Assembly (NCBI GenBank): GCA_946811185.2
Contig: OX328107.1
Location: 27,487,587-27,551,586 of the forward strand
Source: Hippopus hippopus
Lineage: Eukaryota > Mollusca > Bivalvia > Cardiida > Cardiidae
Reading direction: 5' to 3'
DNA: 64,000 nt
Part shown: positions 54,721 through 64,000 of the stretch, piece after piece
Layout of the letters: each line of letters starts with the position of its first letter
How positions within the stretch are numbered: the stretch's first letter is position 1
Program-made: the position numbers and the translations under genes
The notes under the pieces: model-generated
Told to the model about the DNA's origin: nothing
Database searches by the model: none
What the model saw: the letters and a program-made list of their open reading frames with translations, nothing else

Positions 54721-55272
54721 TATTTAGTATCAATACATGGCTACCTGTTTCTTTAAGTAGTTGTTCTCCGACTGAGCCTAATAAACTGTGAACCCATCCA
54801 TCAGTAAACTGGTTAAAATGAATTATGGGCAGGCAAACACAATCAATAAGCATATGTCAGAACGGCGCAAGTTAATTGAGAAGTCAGAGCAATTTCCAGC
54901 CTTATTTAACACCGACCTGCCCAGAGACACAAATGGTCAGTTTCAAATTAATCATTCGGAAAGAATTACAATATTAATTTACTCCCAGTTTCCCCAGATG
55001 GGAGAGACAGCAATACTGGTCTTTCCAAGCTCCTTTTCTCATTTCCCCTTCTTTGCCTGCGGGTGGAAATATCATTCGGATTTGACTGTTTTTTCCATAT
55101 CTCTCACACCAACACATGTCCAATGTTTTTAATTCTGTTGAATTTTTCAAAGCTTTTCGCATTGATATGCCTTCATCATAAAAACCAGCAAAGTAATTTC
55201 AGCAACAACTCATGTGGATACTTGGATGAATACAGAAGGATACTCGCTAAAAACGTACTGAATACATATATT

Positions 55273-55860
55273 TGAACCATGTTCTGTGAAAAGGGGGCTT
55301 AATGCATCTGCGAAAAGTATCGACCCAGGTCAGCCTGCGCAGTCCGCGCAGGCTGACCTGGGCCGGAACTTTTCGCTACTGGTCAATTTTCTGTATGTCA
55401 AAGGATCAGTCTACCTCATGATTAAATCGGTTGTAAAAATGATTGGCTATTACAGATCCATAAGTATGTGATTGCTTGCTTGGTATCATGGATCACGGAG
55501 ATGTATTAAGCCCCCTTTTCTCAGAGCGTGGCTCATATATTTGAGCCATGCTCTGTGAAAAGGAGGTTTAACCATTTTGCAAAAAAGAAAAAAGAATATC
55601 GACCGAGATCAGCCTGCTCAGACTGCATTTCAAAGGACCACTCTACCCCCATGATTTAGTCAGTTGTTAAACAAAATGGATTTTATGGACCCATAATTAT
55701 GTGATGACTTGCTTGGTATAATGCAATACAGATATACATTAAATCCCCTTTTGCCAGAACACGACAATTTGATTTTGGGATCCATAAGTATGCGACAACT
55801 TGCTTGACAAAATGCATCACGAAGACACATGAAACCCCTTTTTGCCAGAGCATGGCTCAT
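55273..55860. repeat. two to three family B copies in a row
   Basis: 55273-55535 is full (GAACCATGTTCTGTG to GAGCGTGGCTCA, perfect central hairpin). The second starts 55543 and lacks part of its middle, and a partial end follows to 55859. Confidence 0.75.
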
Positions 55861-55959
55861 TTAACGTTCTTCGTGATCTTATCTCGGGATGGATTAAGAT
55901 TTCTTTCCCAATAGCTACTGCCTCAAAAATCTTTCATAAATCCGGAGAAAACTTCTAAA

Positions 55960-56185
55960 TGATAGCGCAGAGATTTATCCAATCATGGGTGTACCTCGTA
56001 CCAAAGCTTACGCCCTTACGCCTGGGTACACCGTTATACTTTTTGCAAAATCAGCAGAGATCGAGCCACAAAAAGAGAGGCTCGACTTCCCTCCCAAGGG
56101 GCTCTTCCCTGCTAGAAGAGGAGCCCCATACACCCTCAAAATTCATCCTGGAAACGCTCTTGTCAACTTTTATTTTAACAAGCAT
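55960..56185 (+). other. open stretch of unknown origin
   Basis: Two overlapping plus-strand frames, 90 and 67 residues (GVPRTKAYALTPGYTVILFA... in one). The DNA is less AT-rich than its surroundings and has an inner inverted pair (GGGGCTCTTCCCTGC/AGAGGAGCCCC). I recognise no family; it may be a piece of a mobile element. Confidence 0.25.
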
Positions 56186-56189
56186 TAAT

Positions 56190-56453
56190 GAACCACGCAC
56201 TGGCAAAAGAGGGCTAAATGCATCTCCGTGATACATTATATTTAACAGGACATCAAGTAATTTACAGATCCATAAATTCCATTTTGTCTAACAATCAACT
56301 GAATCATTAGGTAGAAAGGTATTTTGACAGGCAGAAAATTCACAAATAAAAAAAAAAAAGTTTCGACTCATGTCAGCCTGCGCGGACTGCGCAGGCTGAC
56401 ATGAGTCGATGCTTTTTGCAAATGCATCAAGCCTAGTTTTACAGAGCATGACT
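56190..56453. repeat. family B copy
   Basis: GAACCACGCACTGGC to GAGCATGACTC; perfect hairpin GTCAGCCTGCGCGGACTGCG... Confidence 0.75.
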
Positions 56454-56469
56454 CCTCTAAAAAGTACTT

Positions 56470-56670
56470 ATTGACAATGTAAACAAGAAATATCTTTAAA
56501 AAAGATAGACGGCGTAAATTTGCCAGCAAACAGGCAGAGGCCCTTAGAATAAACATGTCTACATTATTTTACCAATCACACATTTCTATTTATTCATTTG
56601 TTATCTGTACCAGAAATTAGGTCAAAGCCAGCACACTCGGCTACGTCGAAAAAAAAACACGTTGTCCCTA
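56470..56670. repeat. local duplication, copy 1
   Basis: About 190 bp that recurs at 60965-61165. Shared text includes GACGGCGTAAATTTGCC, AATAAACATGTCTACATT and TTTCTATTTATTCATTTG, ending in CTACG(T/C)CGAAAAAAAA. The two copies differ at perhaps one base in six to eight. It is not seen elsewhere in the window. Confidence 0.75.
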
Positions 56671-57239
56671 AATAGTATTACGCCTATCTAAAAACATTTA
56701 TTGAAAACTTAAAAAAAAAAAGTTCTCGATAAACTTTTTTTTCTGATTACGCTGTGATTCTCTGGTCTCAAACTTGTCGACAAAGAAAGAGGATCGTCGA
56801 TGTATTGACATTTTTTTTAGTTTCAATCTCTGGCCGACAAATCCACCACTCGTAAGAACGGCGAGATTACAGTAGATATTTGAGATATATTACCGTTTGT
56901 TGTCTGTTTGCGCTAAAACGGCAATTTGAGGTTCGTCAGCTTTCAGAATAAACAGCGTCAGAGGGTAATTTCGTCGCGGCATTATTTTCCTTTTTATTGT
57001 TTTCAACGGTTCGTCAGTGCTAGCTAGGGCACTAATTCTCTATAATTAGTTGAAGGCTGTAGAACTGGAAATCAATGAAAAAGGAGCACTTAAAGACAAA
57101 CGATGTCCATTGTGTCTTTGATTTGTTATTTTTATCGCACAGGCCGTTGACGAGATCACTGATTCTAGTTACATTGGTTTTGGGTGTGTGTGTGTGTGTG
57201 AAATTTTTCATTAAATTTATCTAACATTCTTGATATTGA

Positions 57240-57315
57240 AAACCAACCAACCAGCTAACCAACCAGATAAACCAACCAACCAACCAACCAAACAACCAAA
57301 CAAACAAACAAACAT
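57240..57315 (+). repeat. (AACC)n / (AAAC)n simple repeat
   Basis: Units AACC with some AAAC. The minus-strand G/W/L/V-rich frames (57217-57453) are artefacts. A short (TG)n lies at 57187. The rest of 56671-57760 shows no gene. Confidence 0.85.
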
Positions 57316-57763
57316 ACCCACTCCATTTAATTGAAAAGTTGAAAAGCCGGGGAGATTGATTGGGTTGATTTTCCATTCTGAAACACTGTCGGTCGCATGA
57401 TTTAAACATAGCGGACGGCGCTTATTTAAACGGGTTATCAACGACAAAAACAAGCACGGTGAAGCTGTTCAACTCTAACAATCTGTCGTTTAAAACTGCC
57501 AACGGAATTGATATTCACATGACTTAAGTAAATATACAAATTGTTAGTCAATGGAAATGTATTTAGAAAGATTTGATTAGAAAACTGTGACATGTGTTCT
57601 CTTTTTTAAATGGAGCCGTACGGCTTCAAGAAAGGTAATACGGTGTATTTCCGGAGAAGAAATGTACTGTGTAAGTGCATATCGCCCATCGTAATACAAC
57701 CGAGGGAATTGATCAACGGATCACCCAAAACATGCCAAATGAGCTTGCACGGTGCTAGGCTTT

Positions 57764-58160
57764 TAAACCCTCAACAAATGACAAAGTGAATGAAGGGTTG
57801 GAAGAAAAAAAATGTGGGAAAAGGAAGGAAATGCTGGTTACCAACATTTTATCCTTTTCCCGTAGTGGTTTCAAAGGTGCCTCTTTCTCAGGATGGTTAA
57901 AACTTGGAATTGTTCGGTGAACAGTCTAACACGATATCAGATATTGAACCCATTACCATACGGCAAAATTTCACACTTTTTCAAAATGAAAGCATTTGCA
58001 GACGAGAATGTAAATATGACACAGAAATTGAAATTTGTTTTTGGACCGTTAGAACATTACTACTGCTTACCAGCGTTTTCTCCTTTTCCTACAATGTTTT
58101 CAAAAGCCGTCCTTTATAAGGCCGTTAAAACCTGGGAGACTGTTTGGTACAGGGTTAAAC
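57764..58160. repeat. two worn family A copies
   Basis: 57764-57930 (core GGGAAAAGGAAGGAAATGC) and 57945-58160 (CCATTACCATACGGCAAAAT to GGTACAGGGTTAA). Frames at 57893-58309 are derived from them. Confidence 0.65.
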
Positions 58161-58339
58161 TGAAATTTAAAGAGCCATACATTAAACTCGAGGAAATCTT
58201 TAAAGATGCGGGCGTTTTTCTTTTTTGGGGTAGCATTGCAATAAATTTCTGTGTACGTTACATGTTACAATTGATTATTTATGGAGTCTGGGGAAAGCTG
58301 GAAAGTTGAATTAGATTTGATGTAAACAGATCGGACAGT

Positions 58340-58815
58340 TGAACCCCTTTTTGCAAAATAGTTTAGATACAAACGCTTTTGGGGACGGCATAGATCAAGA
58401 TCAGACTGCACAGAACGTGCAGTCTGATCTTTGATCTATGCCGTCCGCTTGTTTAGTCAAGCCTGCAAGGTACACAATCGTTTTTAAGTTTCAGCGGCTT
58501 ATATTTTCAGTAGTCGAAAAAAGATCGAGTTTATACGTATATTTGACGCGGAGAGAGTTGACGTTATACACGTCCTGTCTGTTTGTTATATGTTAATTTG
58601 TACAAACGAAGACAGTTTGAGCGCTACTCTGCTAAATAATTGAAATGAAACTTTTAAGCCGAGAGTAAAAACCAAAATATTGCTATTCTTAAGTTATTTT
58701 TTAAGGGGGGGAAATTTCCTTATCGGACAGTGTTGATACAAGATCAGACTGCACGTTCTATGCAGTCTGATCTTAATCTACACTGTCATCATACACAACC
58801 TTACAGCCTGATCTA
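58340..58815. repeat. family E then family D copy
   Basis: E at 58340-58562, with a perfect palindrome around GCACAGAACGTGCAGTCTG; D at about 58618-58815. No gene recognised in 58816-59130. Confidence 0.65.
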
Positions 58816-59144
58816 GAGCTTTAAGTGTTACACCTTGGAATGCCAAGCATAATTTTAGTTGATTTTTGGGGGTCTTTAAAACACAAGATAGTTTGGGAAA
58901 GGGTTAATCATACATTACTCACACTAAATCATTTGCTATGTACTGCTTTTAGAAACATTTCAGTTATACCACAGCGAAAGCTTACATATGAACGTGTTTC
59001 TTGTATTTCATGACGACTAGGCTAGGACTCTGCATTGGCTGGTTCACGGAAAACCTTAGCCTCCAGCAATGAACAAAGCCCAGACCCTCGGTAAATCACA
59101 CACCCATTCCGATGAGTGTTCTGGCTATGGGGACCAGGATCCGT

Positions 59145-60120
59145 ATTCACCAACCATTCAAAAGAATATTGTTAGTCTTAGTCTCAGGAACTTTGAAAAT
59201 TTCAAAGTAAAACAACTTCTGATTGGCTCAATACGCTCTCACATTCCCAACACAGCAATCCGTTGTGTTTTAGAACCGCGAGGAAGATGACCTCTGAAAC
59301 ATTGTGAGAAAAGGAAAAAATGCTGGTATCCAACATTTTTTACCTTTTTCCCAACAACGTTTTCTACAATGTCAAAGACAAATTCTATCATTTGAGGTGC
59401 AATTAAATTTGTAGCCTGCAAAACCTTACAATACAGACGTGTCTGAATTGTTTCGTTAGGCAAAGAATTAAATTACAACAATATTGTTTGGCAAAATTGT
59501 ATTTCTTTACAGTAGACTAACTACTCAATTATTCAACAAGTACTTCTTCTTTTAGTACTGTATATTTTCTAAAAGAGTCGGTGAAATAACACGATGTCAA
59601 TATTTTTTGTTACTTAAGTATTGCAAAGAGAGACAGAGACACAGGCAGACAGACAGACAGAAAGACAGACAGAGACCCTTAACCCTTTATCAACTTTATC
59701 AGACGACAAAATTTTAGACTTGCTCAAATTAATTGAAAGCATTTTCAGACGACAAATCAAATATGGTTCAAGGATTTGAATTTCTTTTTAACAGGTTAGA
59801 AAATACTGTGGGAAAAGGAGAAAATGCTGGTAACCAGCATTTTCTCCTTTTCGCACAATGTTTTCAAAAGGCTCCTATCTCAGGGATTAAAAGCCGGGAT
59901 TGTGCAGTGAAAGCTTAACCCTTTACCAGACGACAAAATATAAGACCTTGACAGCGTTTGCAGATGCCAAATTAGACGAGGCTCAAATCATGGAATTCGT
60001 CATCGAAAGGATAGAAAACATTGTAGAAAAAAGGAGTCAATACTGGTTACCAGCAATGTCTCCTTTTCCCAATGTGCTTTGAATTCCTTTTTATGGTGTG
60101 TTAAAACTCTGGATTGTTTT
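59145..60120. repeat. MITE fragment, family A copies and an (AGAC)n tract
   Basis: GATCCGTATTCACCAACCAT (59149) belongs to the 45454 MITE. A worn A copy is at 59265-59475. (AGAC)n lies at 59640-59675. A full A copy is at 59689-59918, and a second starts on its last TTAA (59915) and fades by 60120. Confidence 0.7.
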
Positions 60121-60727
60121 AAAAATATTATTTTACACGTGATAAATGGACAACTGTTGTTGACGTAACCAACTGCTTGAAAATTGAATGCAAAGATTGA
60201 AAAGGGAAACTGGATAACCTACACGTGTAAAACGATTCTTGTAAAAGTACCGATACACTGCGAGACCTGAGAAGGAACAGACAAAAAATACTAAAACAGT
60301 CACAAACGGTCGAAAGATCCTGGGCACGAAGTGATTATTAAAGTTACGCTAATTACGTTAGGTGGAGCGTTACTGGTAAGGAAGCAAAGATTTAATGTTG
60401 TCGCCTACAATCGCAACTGAGGCGCAATAAACTTCATTTTGTTCGGTAATGTTCTGTTGACACCGCGAGTTTCTTCGTCGTATTGGTAGGAAATGTTCTT
60501 TGTATAAGTGCATGTATACACTGTAATTGTTTTATTGATACTTGATGCATAGAAAACAGAAAAGGTAGTTCCTTAGAAATGACAACAACAGACTCAAACA
60601 TAAGCTACATAATTCGGTAAAAAAGGATTTAAAATGAGAGAGGGGAAGGAAGAGGAGATGACTGAAAGGTTTCACATAAGCGTTCTTTAAAAAGAAGTCC
60701 CAGTTTTTGCCGATGGCGACAAAAGGG
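60121..60727. other. unique DNA
   Basis: Nothing recognised beyond unsupported short frames. Confidence 0.35.
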
Positions 60728-60957
60728 TTAACTTTTCACTACACAATCCCAAGTTTTAACGACCCTGAAAGAGAAGGCTTTTGAAAACATTGTGGGAAAA
60801 GGAGAAAATGCTGGTAATCAGCATTTTCTCCTTTGTCCACAATATTTTCCACTCTTTGAAGGACAAAATTTATGTTTTCTGTACCATTTATTTTGTCGTC
60901 TGGAATTGCTTTCAATTTGGACCAGGCTTAAGATTTTGTCGTCTGCTAAAGGGTTAG
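60728..60957. repeat. family A copy
   Basis: TTAACTTTTCACTACACAATC to GTCTGCTAAAGGGTTA, core GGGAAAAGGAGAAAATGC. Confidence 0.8.
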
Positions 60958-60964
60958 AGCAATG

Positions 60965-61165
60965 CACAGACTGCACACATTTGTAACAAGATATATCGTT
61001 AGAAAAGAAAGACGGCGTAAATTTGCCCACAAATAGGCAGGGGTCCTTAAAATAAACATGTCTACATTTTTTACCAATCACAAATTTCTATTTATTCATT
61101 TGTTATCAGTACCATAGAATACGTCAAAAGCCAGCACATTCAGCTACGCCGAAAAAAAAATCAGA
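60965..61165. repeat. local duplication, copy 2
   Basis: Partner of 56470-56670, same orientation, 4.5 kb away. Confidence 0.75.
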
Positions 61166-62834
61166 TGATAATGTTTCTCCTGGTTAGTCAAAGAAAACAT
61201 GAAAAAAAAAGAGAAAAATGAAAAATTCCACTAGGGCCTGGAAGTCTTCATAACTCATTGCAGCAACAAGACGTGTCCCTCTGTGGAATACAGTTCTCTT
61301 TCAATATTCGTGAAAATTGCCAAATGGCAACAACATCGTATGACCTTGCGATTGAATACTTCCTCCATGGGCTTTCTGTCAGTGAACTTCAACCGTTAAG
61401 GAAATGACTTGGAAAAGAAATGGTTTGCACAAAGTTATTTAACAAAACAGGGATCAATATTAGTATTTATCAATAAAACCTCATCAGTGTAATAAACCAA
61501 TGAATTATTTTCGATTATACACTAGTGTATTACCGTTTTTTTTCCAGACCCAGTTCTGTTTAATTTGTAGTTATGAGCGCGTGAAACCGTCCAAACCAAC
61601 CACTCCACATACCGGACTTTGTACTACTTCGCTATTTCGAGCGAAAATGACTTCATTGTTGTTTAAACGTGTACGTATGGAAAGTTTCATGATTTTCATA
61701 TTTCATAACAATAGGTAGTGCATTTTACCTACTATGAACAAAATTGTGGAAATCTTTCGATTTACTCCCTCTTTAAACTGTTTTGTTCTACTTTCGATGT
61801 AAATGTCACAGAGCTATCTTCTTGTGTATGTATATATTTCAAACCAAAGTGGACCCGTTAACGCCATATAGGCTGAAGCTGATGATGCAGGATAGTTGTT
61901 TGTCTGTAATTCGTTTTATGTGAGAATCTCTCGTGTTTATGAATTATCATTTTTATCAAACTAGTTAGCTAAAATGTATGTGACGCTCGCCAAGGCTGGC
62001 GTCATATAATTTTGGTCAATTCGTTTGTTAAAAATGATAATACATGAACAATCATGTAAAGTTCCTCTTTATAACTTTCGTGAATACAGGTAACTAGTTT
62101 TCAAGTGAGTATTGTTCCGAAAACGTTTCATTCTAGGAAATGACTTGTGTGTACAATCAGCTGCCGCCATGTTCACTTCAAGTGTAACCAAAGCTGAAAA
62201 ATGAATTTGAAGAACTTTCCGTCACTATGTTTGAACTTCAAAGCTTTTCAGCTAGAATATCTCTCAAAATATTGGACAGTGTAGATTCGTGGTACCACTG
62301 TACTTTGTGAACATTCTGATCTTTATATGTATACATACATTTTTCTTAAAAGCAGCAATAACGTCACTTGTGTGCACGTTTTAATCGTAAGGGTCTATCC
62401 AGTCAAAAGGACTGTTATGCACTGTAGAACTGGAGCGGCTCTTTGGTTTGATAATCAGATCTTCTTTCATATACAAATATTTGCAGAGTCAAAGTCAATG
62501 GCATATTACGAGTCTTAGAGTGTATATTCATAGATACACCTGGGATTGAGTAATTTCCTTGTACCGTAAGTTCTGTTTACACACTGTGATGGTGCTGTAA
62601 ATAAGAATCGGTGGATGTTTAAGAGCCAATGGTCTTGAGTTAAGTGTTTAGCTCACCGTTAGTCTGTCAATCTGTGGTCGGTATTTCTCAAATGTGCGAG
62701 CAATTCTCAACTTTATTGCAATCAAATTATTTTTTAACAGTAAGGCTGCTTCAGATGGCATGTAACTAAAGATATACAGATTGTTGACATGTGAGCGACT
62801 CATTCGCGCTGTCTTCAAACGAGTAACAAACAAA
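61166..62834. other. unique DNA with a YY1-type site
   Basis: GCTGCCGCCATGTTC at about 62160 is a perfect YY1-type motif on the minus strand (AACATGGCGGCAGC) and a good start context on the plus strand; both frames are short (about 33 and 11 residues). A small hairpin, GACGCTCGCCAAGGC/GCGTC, lies near 61982. A D-type remnant is at 62225-62330. Confidence 0.35.
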
Positions 62835-63097
62835 TGAGCCCCGCTCTGTGAAAAGGGGGCTTAATGCATCTGCGAAAAGTTTCGACCCAGGTCAGCCTGC
62901 GCAGTCCGCGCAGGCTGACCTGGGCCGAAACTTTTCGCTATTGGTCGATTTTCTGCATGTCAAAGGATCAGTCTACCTCATGATTGAGTCGGTTGTTAAA
63001 AAAAGTGGCTATTATGGATCCATAAGTATGTGATGGCTTTCTTGGTATGATGGATTACGGAGATGCATTAAGCCCCCTTTTGCCAGAGCACGGCTCA
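62835..63097. repeat. family B, full copy, least worn
   Basis: 263 bp from GAGCCCCGCTCTGTG to GAGCACGGCTC. The centre is a long perfect stem (GTTTCGACCCAGGTCAGCCT... with its inverse). High stem identity suggests a young copy. Confidence 0.8.
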
Positions 63098-63770
63098 AAT
63101 TAATAAATCAAAACAGCAGCATATTATAGAGTAAAATCAGCGCAATATTGAAGAAAGAATTGGGCTGCATTTGATTGACTTCCTCACTTTCAATACATAT
63201 GACAATGTTCATATAGAGACACTGTTTTTCCACTAATTTCTTCGATTGGATTTAAATCAGTTTGAATTACTCTCAACAGATAATAAATCCATATAAGCAA
63301 TAAATGGAATATATGCTAATATTCACAAACAGACAAGTAGATTGGCACAATGAAAAGTTTATCTGTGCTCCATTCACGGCACTGTCGATTCTTCAGTACT
63401 TTACTAACGGTTACTTTGATCAAGTTAAATAGCACAGTTTCAGTACTGTCATGACTTTGATACAAGTTTACCAGAGGTAACGCTTTATTAGACCTAAGCA
63501 CCCCAATATTCCTTTACTCTAGTCTCTCAATGCAATTATTGCAATAAAAAGTGAAGTCACCTAATTGAATAAGCAGCTTCTTTTTTTCCTCGTGTAACGA
63601 AATTTCCTCGTGTATTATTCCGTTTCGACGAAAGAAAATTAGCTGAACTAATATTTGAGTGAGGAAAATGGCAGCTTATCGACATCTATAATAAACAAGG
63701 CCGCAATTGAATCGACACCCCGTGCTACACGTATCAATCAAACAAATTGGAATAGCAAACAAAAAAATAT
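63098..63770. other. unique AT-rich DNA
   Basis: No repeat or gene recognised. Confidence 0.4.
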
Positions 63771-64000
63771 GAGCCGTGCTCTGTGAAAAGGGGGCTTAAT
63801 GCATCTGCAAAACGTATCGACCCAGGTCAGCCTGCGCAGTCCGCGCAGACTGACCTGGATCGAAACATTTTGCTATTAGTCAATTTTCTGCATGTGAAAG
63901 GACCGGTGTACCCTTTGATTCAGTTGGTTGTTAGACAAGAAGAATTTTATGGGTCCACAATAATGCGACGACTTGCTTGGTATAATCCGTCACAGAGATA
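63771..64000. repeat. family B copy, cut by window end
   Basis: Starts GAGCCGTGCTCTGTG, central hairpin near 63822-63858, runs off the right edge. Confidence 0.75.

Noticed and set aside
54788..55132. 114-residue plus-strand gene
   Set aside because: No recognisable family or regulatory support; the antisense frame is equally open.
57893..58309. 138-residue plus-strand gene
   Set aside because: It crosses two worn family A copies.

Overview
This is a piece of a metazoan nuclear genome, almost certainly a bivalve mollusc. The repeat types look like those of Dreissena, but that genus is a guess from memory, not something the window proves. The evidence is AT-rich DNA, genes split by GT-AG introns, a tRNA-headed SINE, and a heavy load of short inverted-repeat elements. 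Nearly all long open frames are by-products of palindromic repeats. Two genes can be built by hand, both on the minus strand.

Left (1-5.2 kb): the 5' coding part of a Q-rich chromatin protein. Four exons join in perfect phase into about 334 residues and continue past the left edge. The N terminus suggests the BICRA/BICRAL (GLTSCR1) subunit of SWI/SNF. The last visible exon takes the polypyrimidine tract of its 3' splice site from a transposon fragment.

Middle (16.7-37 kb): a complete VPS26 gene, the arrestin-fold subunit of retromer. Nine constitutive or alternative exon positions give a 334-residue protein. Exon 1 codes only the start methionine and sits in a promoter with a TCTCGCGA-type and a YY1-type motif. 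Exon 6 exists as two copies 5 kb apart, each 107 nt with the same phases, so using both or neither shifts the frame: a classic mutually exclusive pair. Exon 7 has a 39-nt tandem duplicate of its own 5' end that offers an in-frame second acceptor. A further possible N-terminal exon lies in intron 1.

Introns and intergenic DNA are packed with non-autonomous elements. Family A, about 229 bp with TTAA at both ends and termini TTAACYCTTTACC, is palindromic and piggyBac-like, with roughly 60 full or broken copies; several sit inside TTAA sites of family B or of other A copies. Family B is about 263 bp, starts GAGCCATGCTC and has a central GC-rich hairpin. Family C is a double hairpin, family D is another TTAA-ended family, and family E has a similar centre. 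A hAT-like element of 934 bp carries the start of a zinc-finger gene. A 1.75-kb element in the intron between the two exon-6 copies holds about ten 145-bp units, most with a direct repeat that matches the RevDR2 nuclear-receptor site.

Right (37-64 kb): no convincing gene. It holds families A to E, microsatellites, a 2.5-kb minisatellite with a 49-bp unit, a TA-flanked foldback element, a local 190-bp duplication, and two spots with YY1-type motifs that could mark unannotated promoters.
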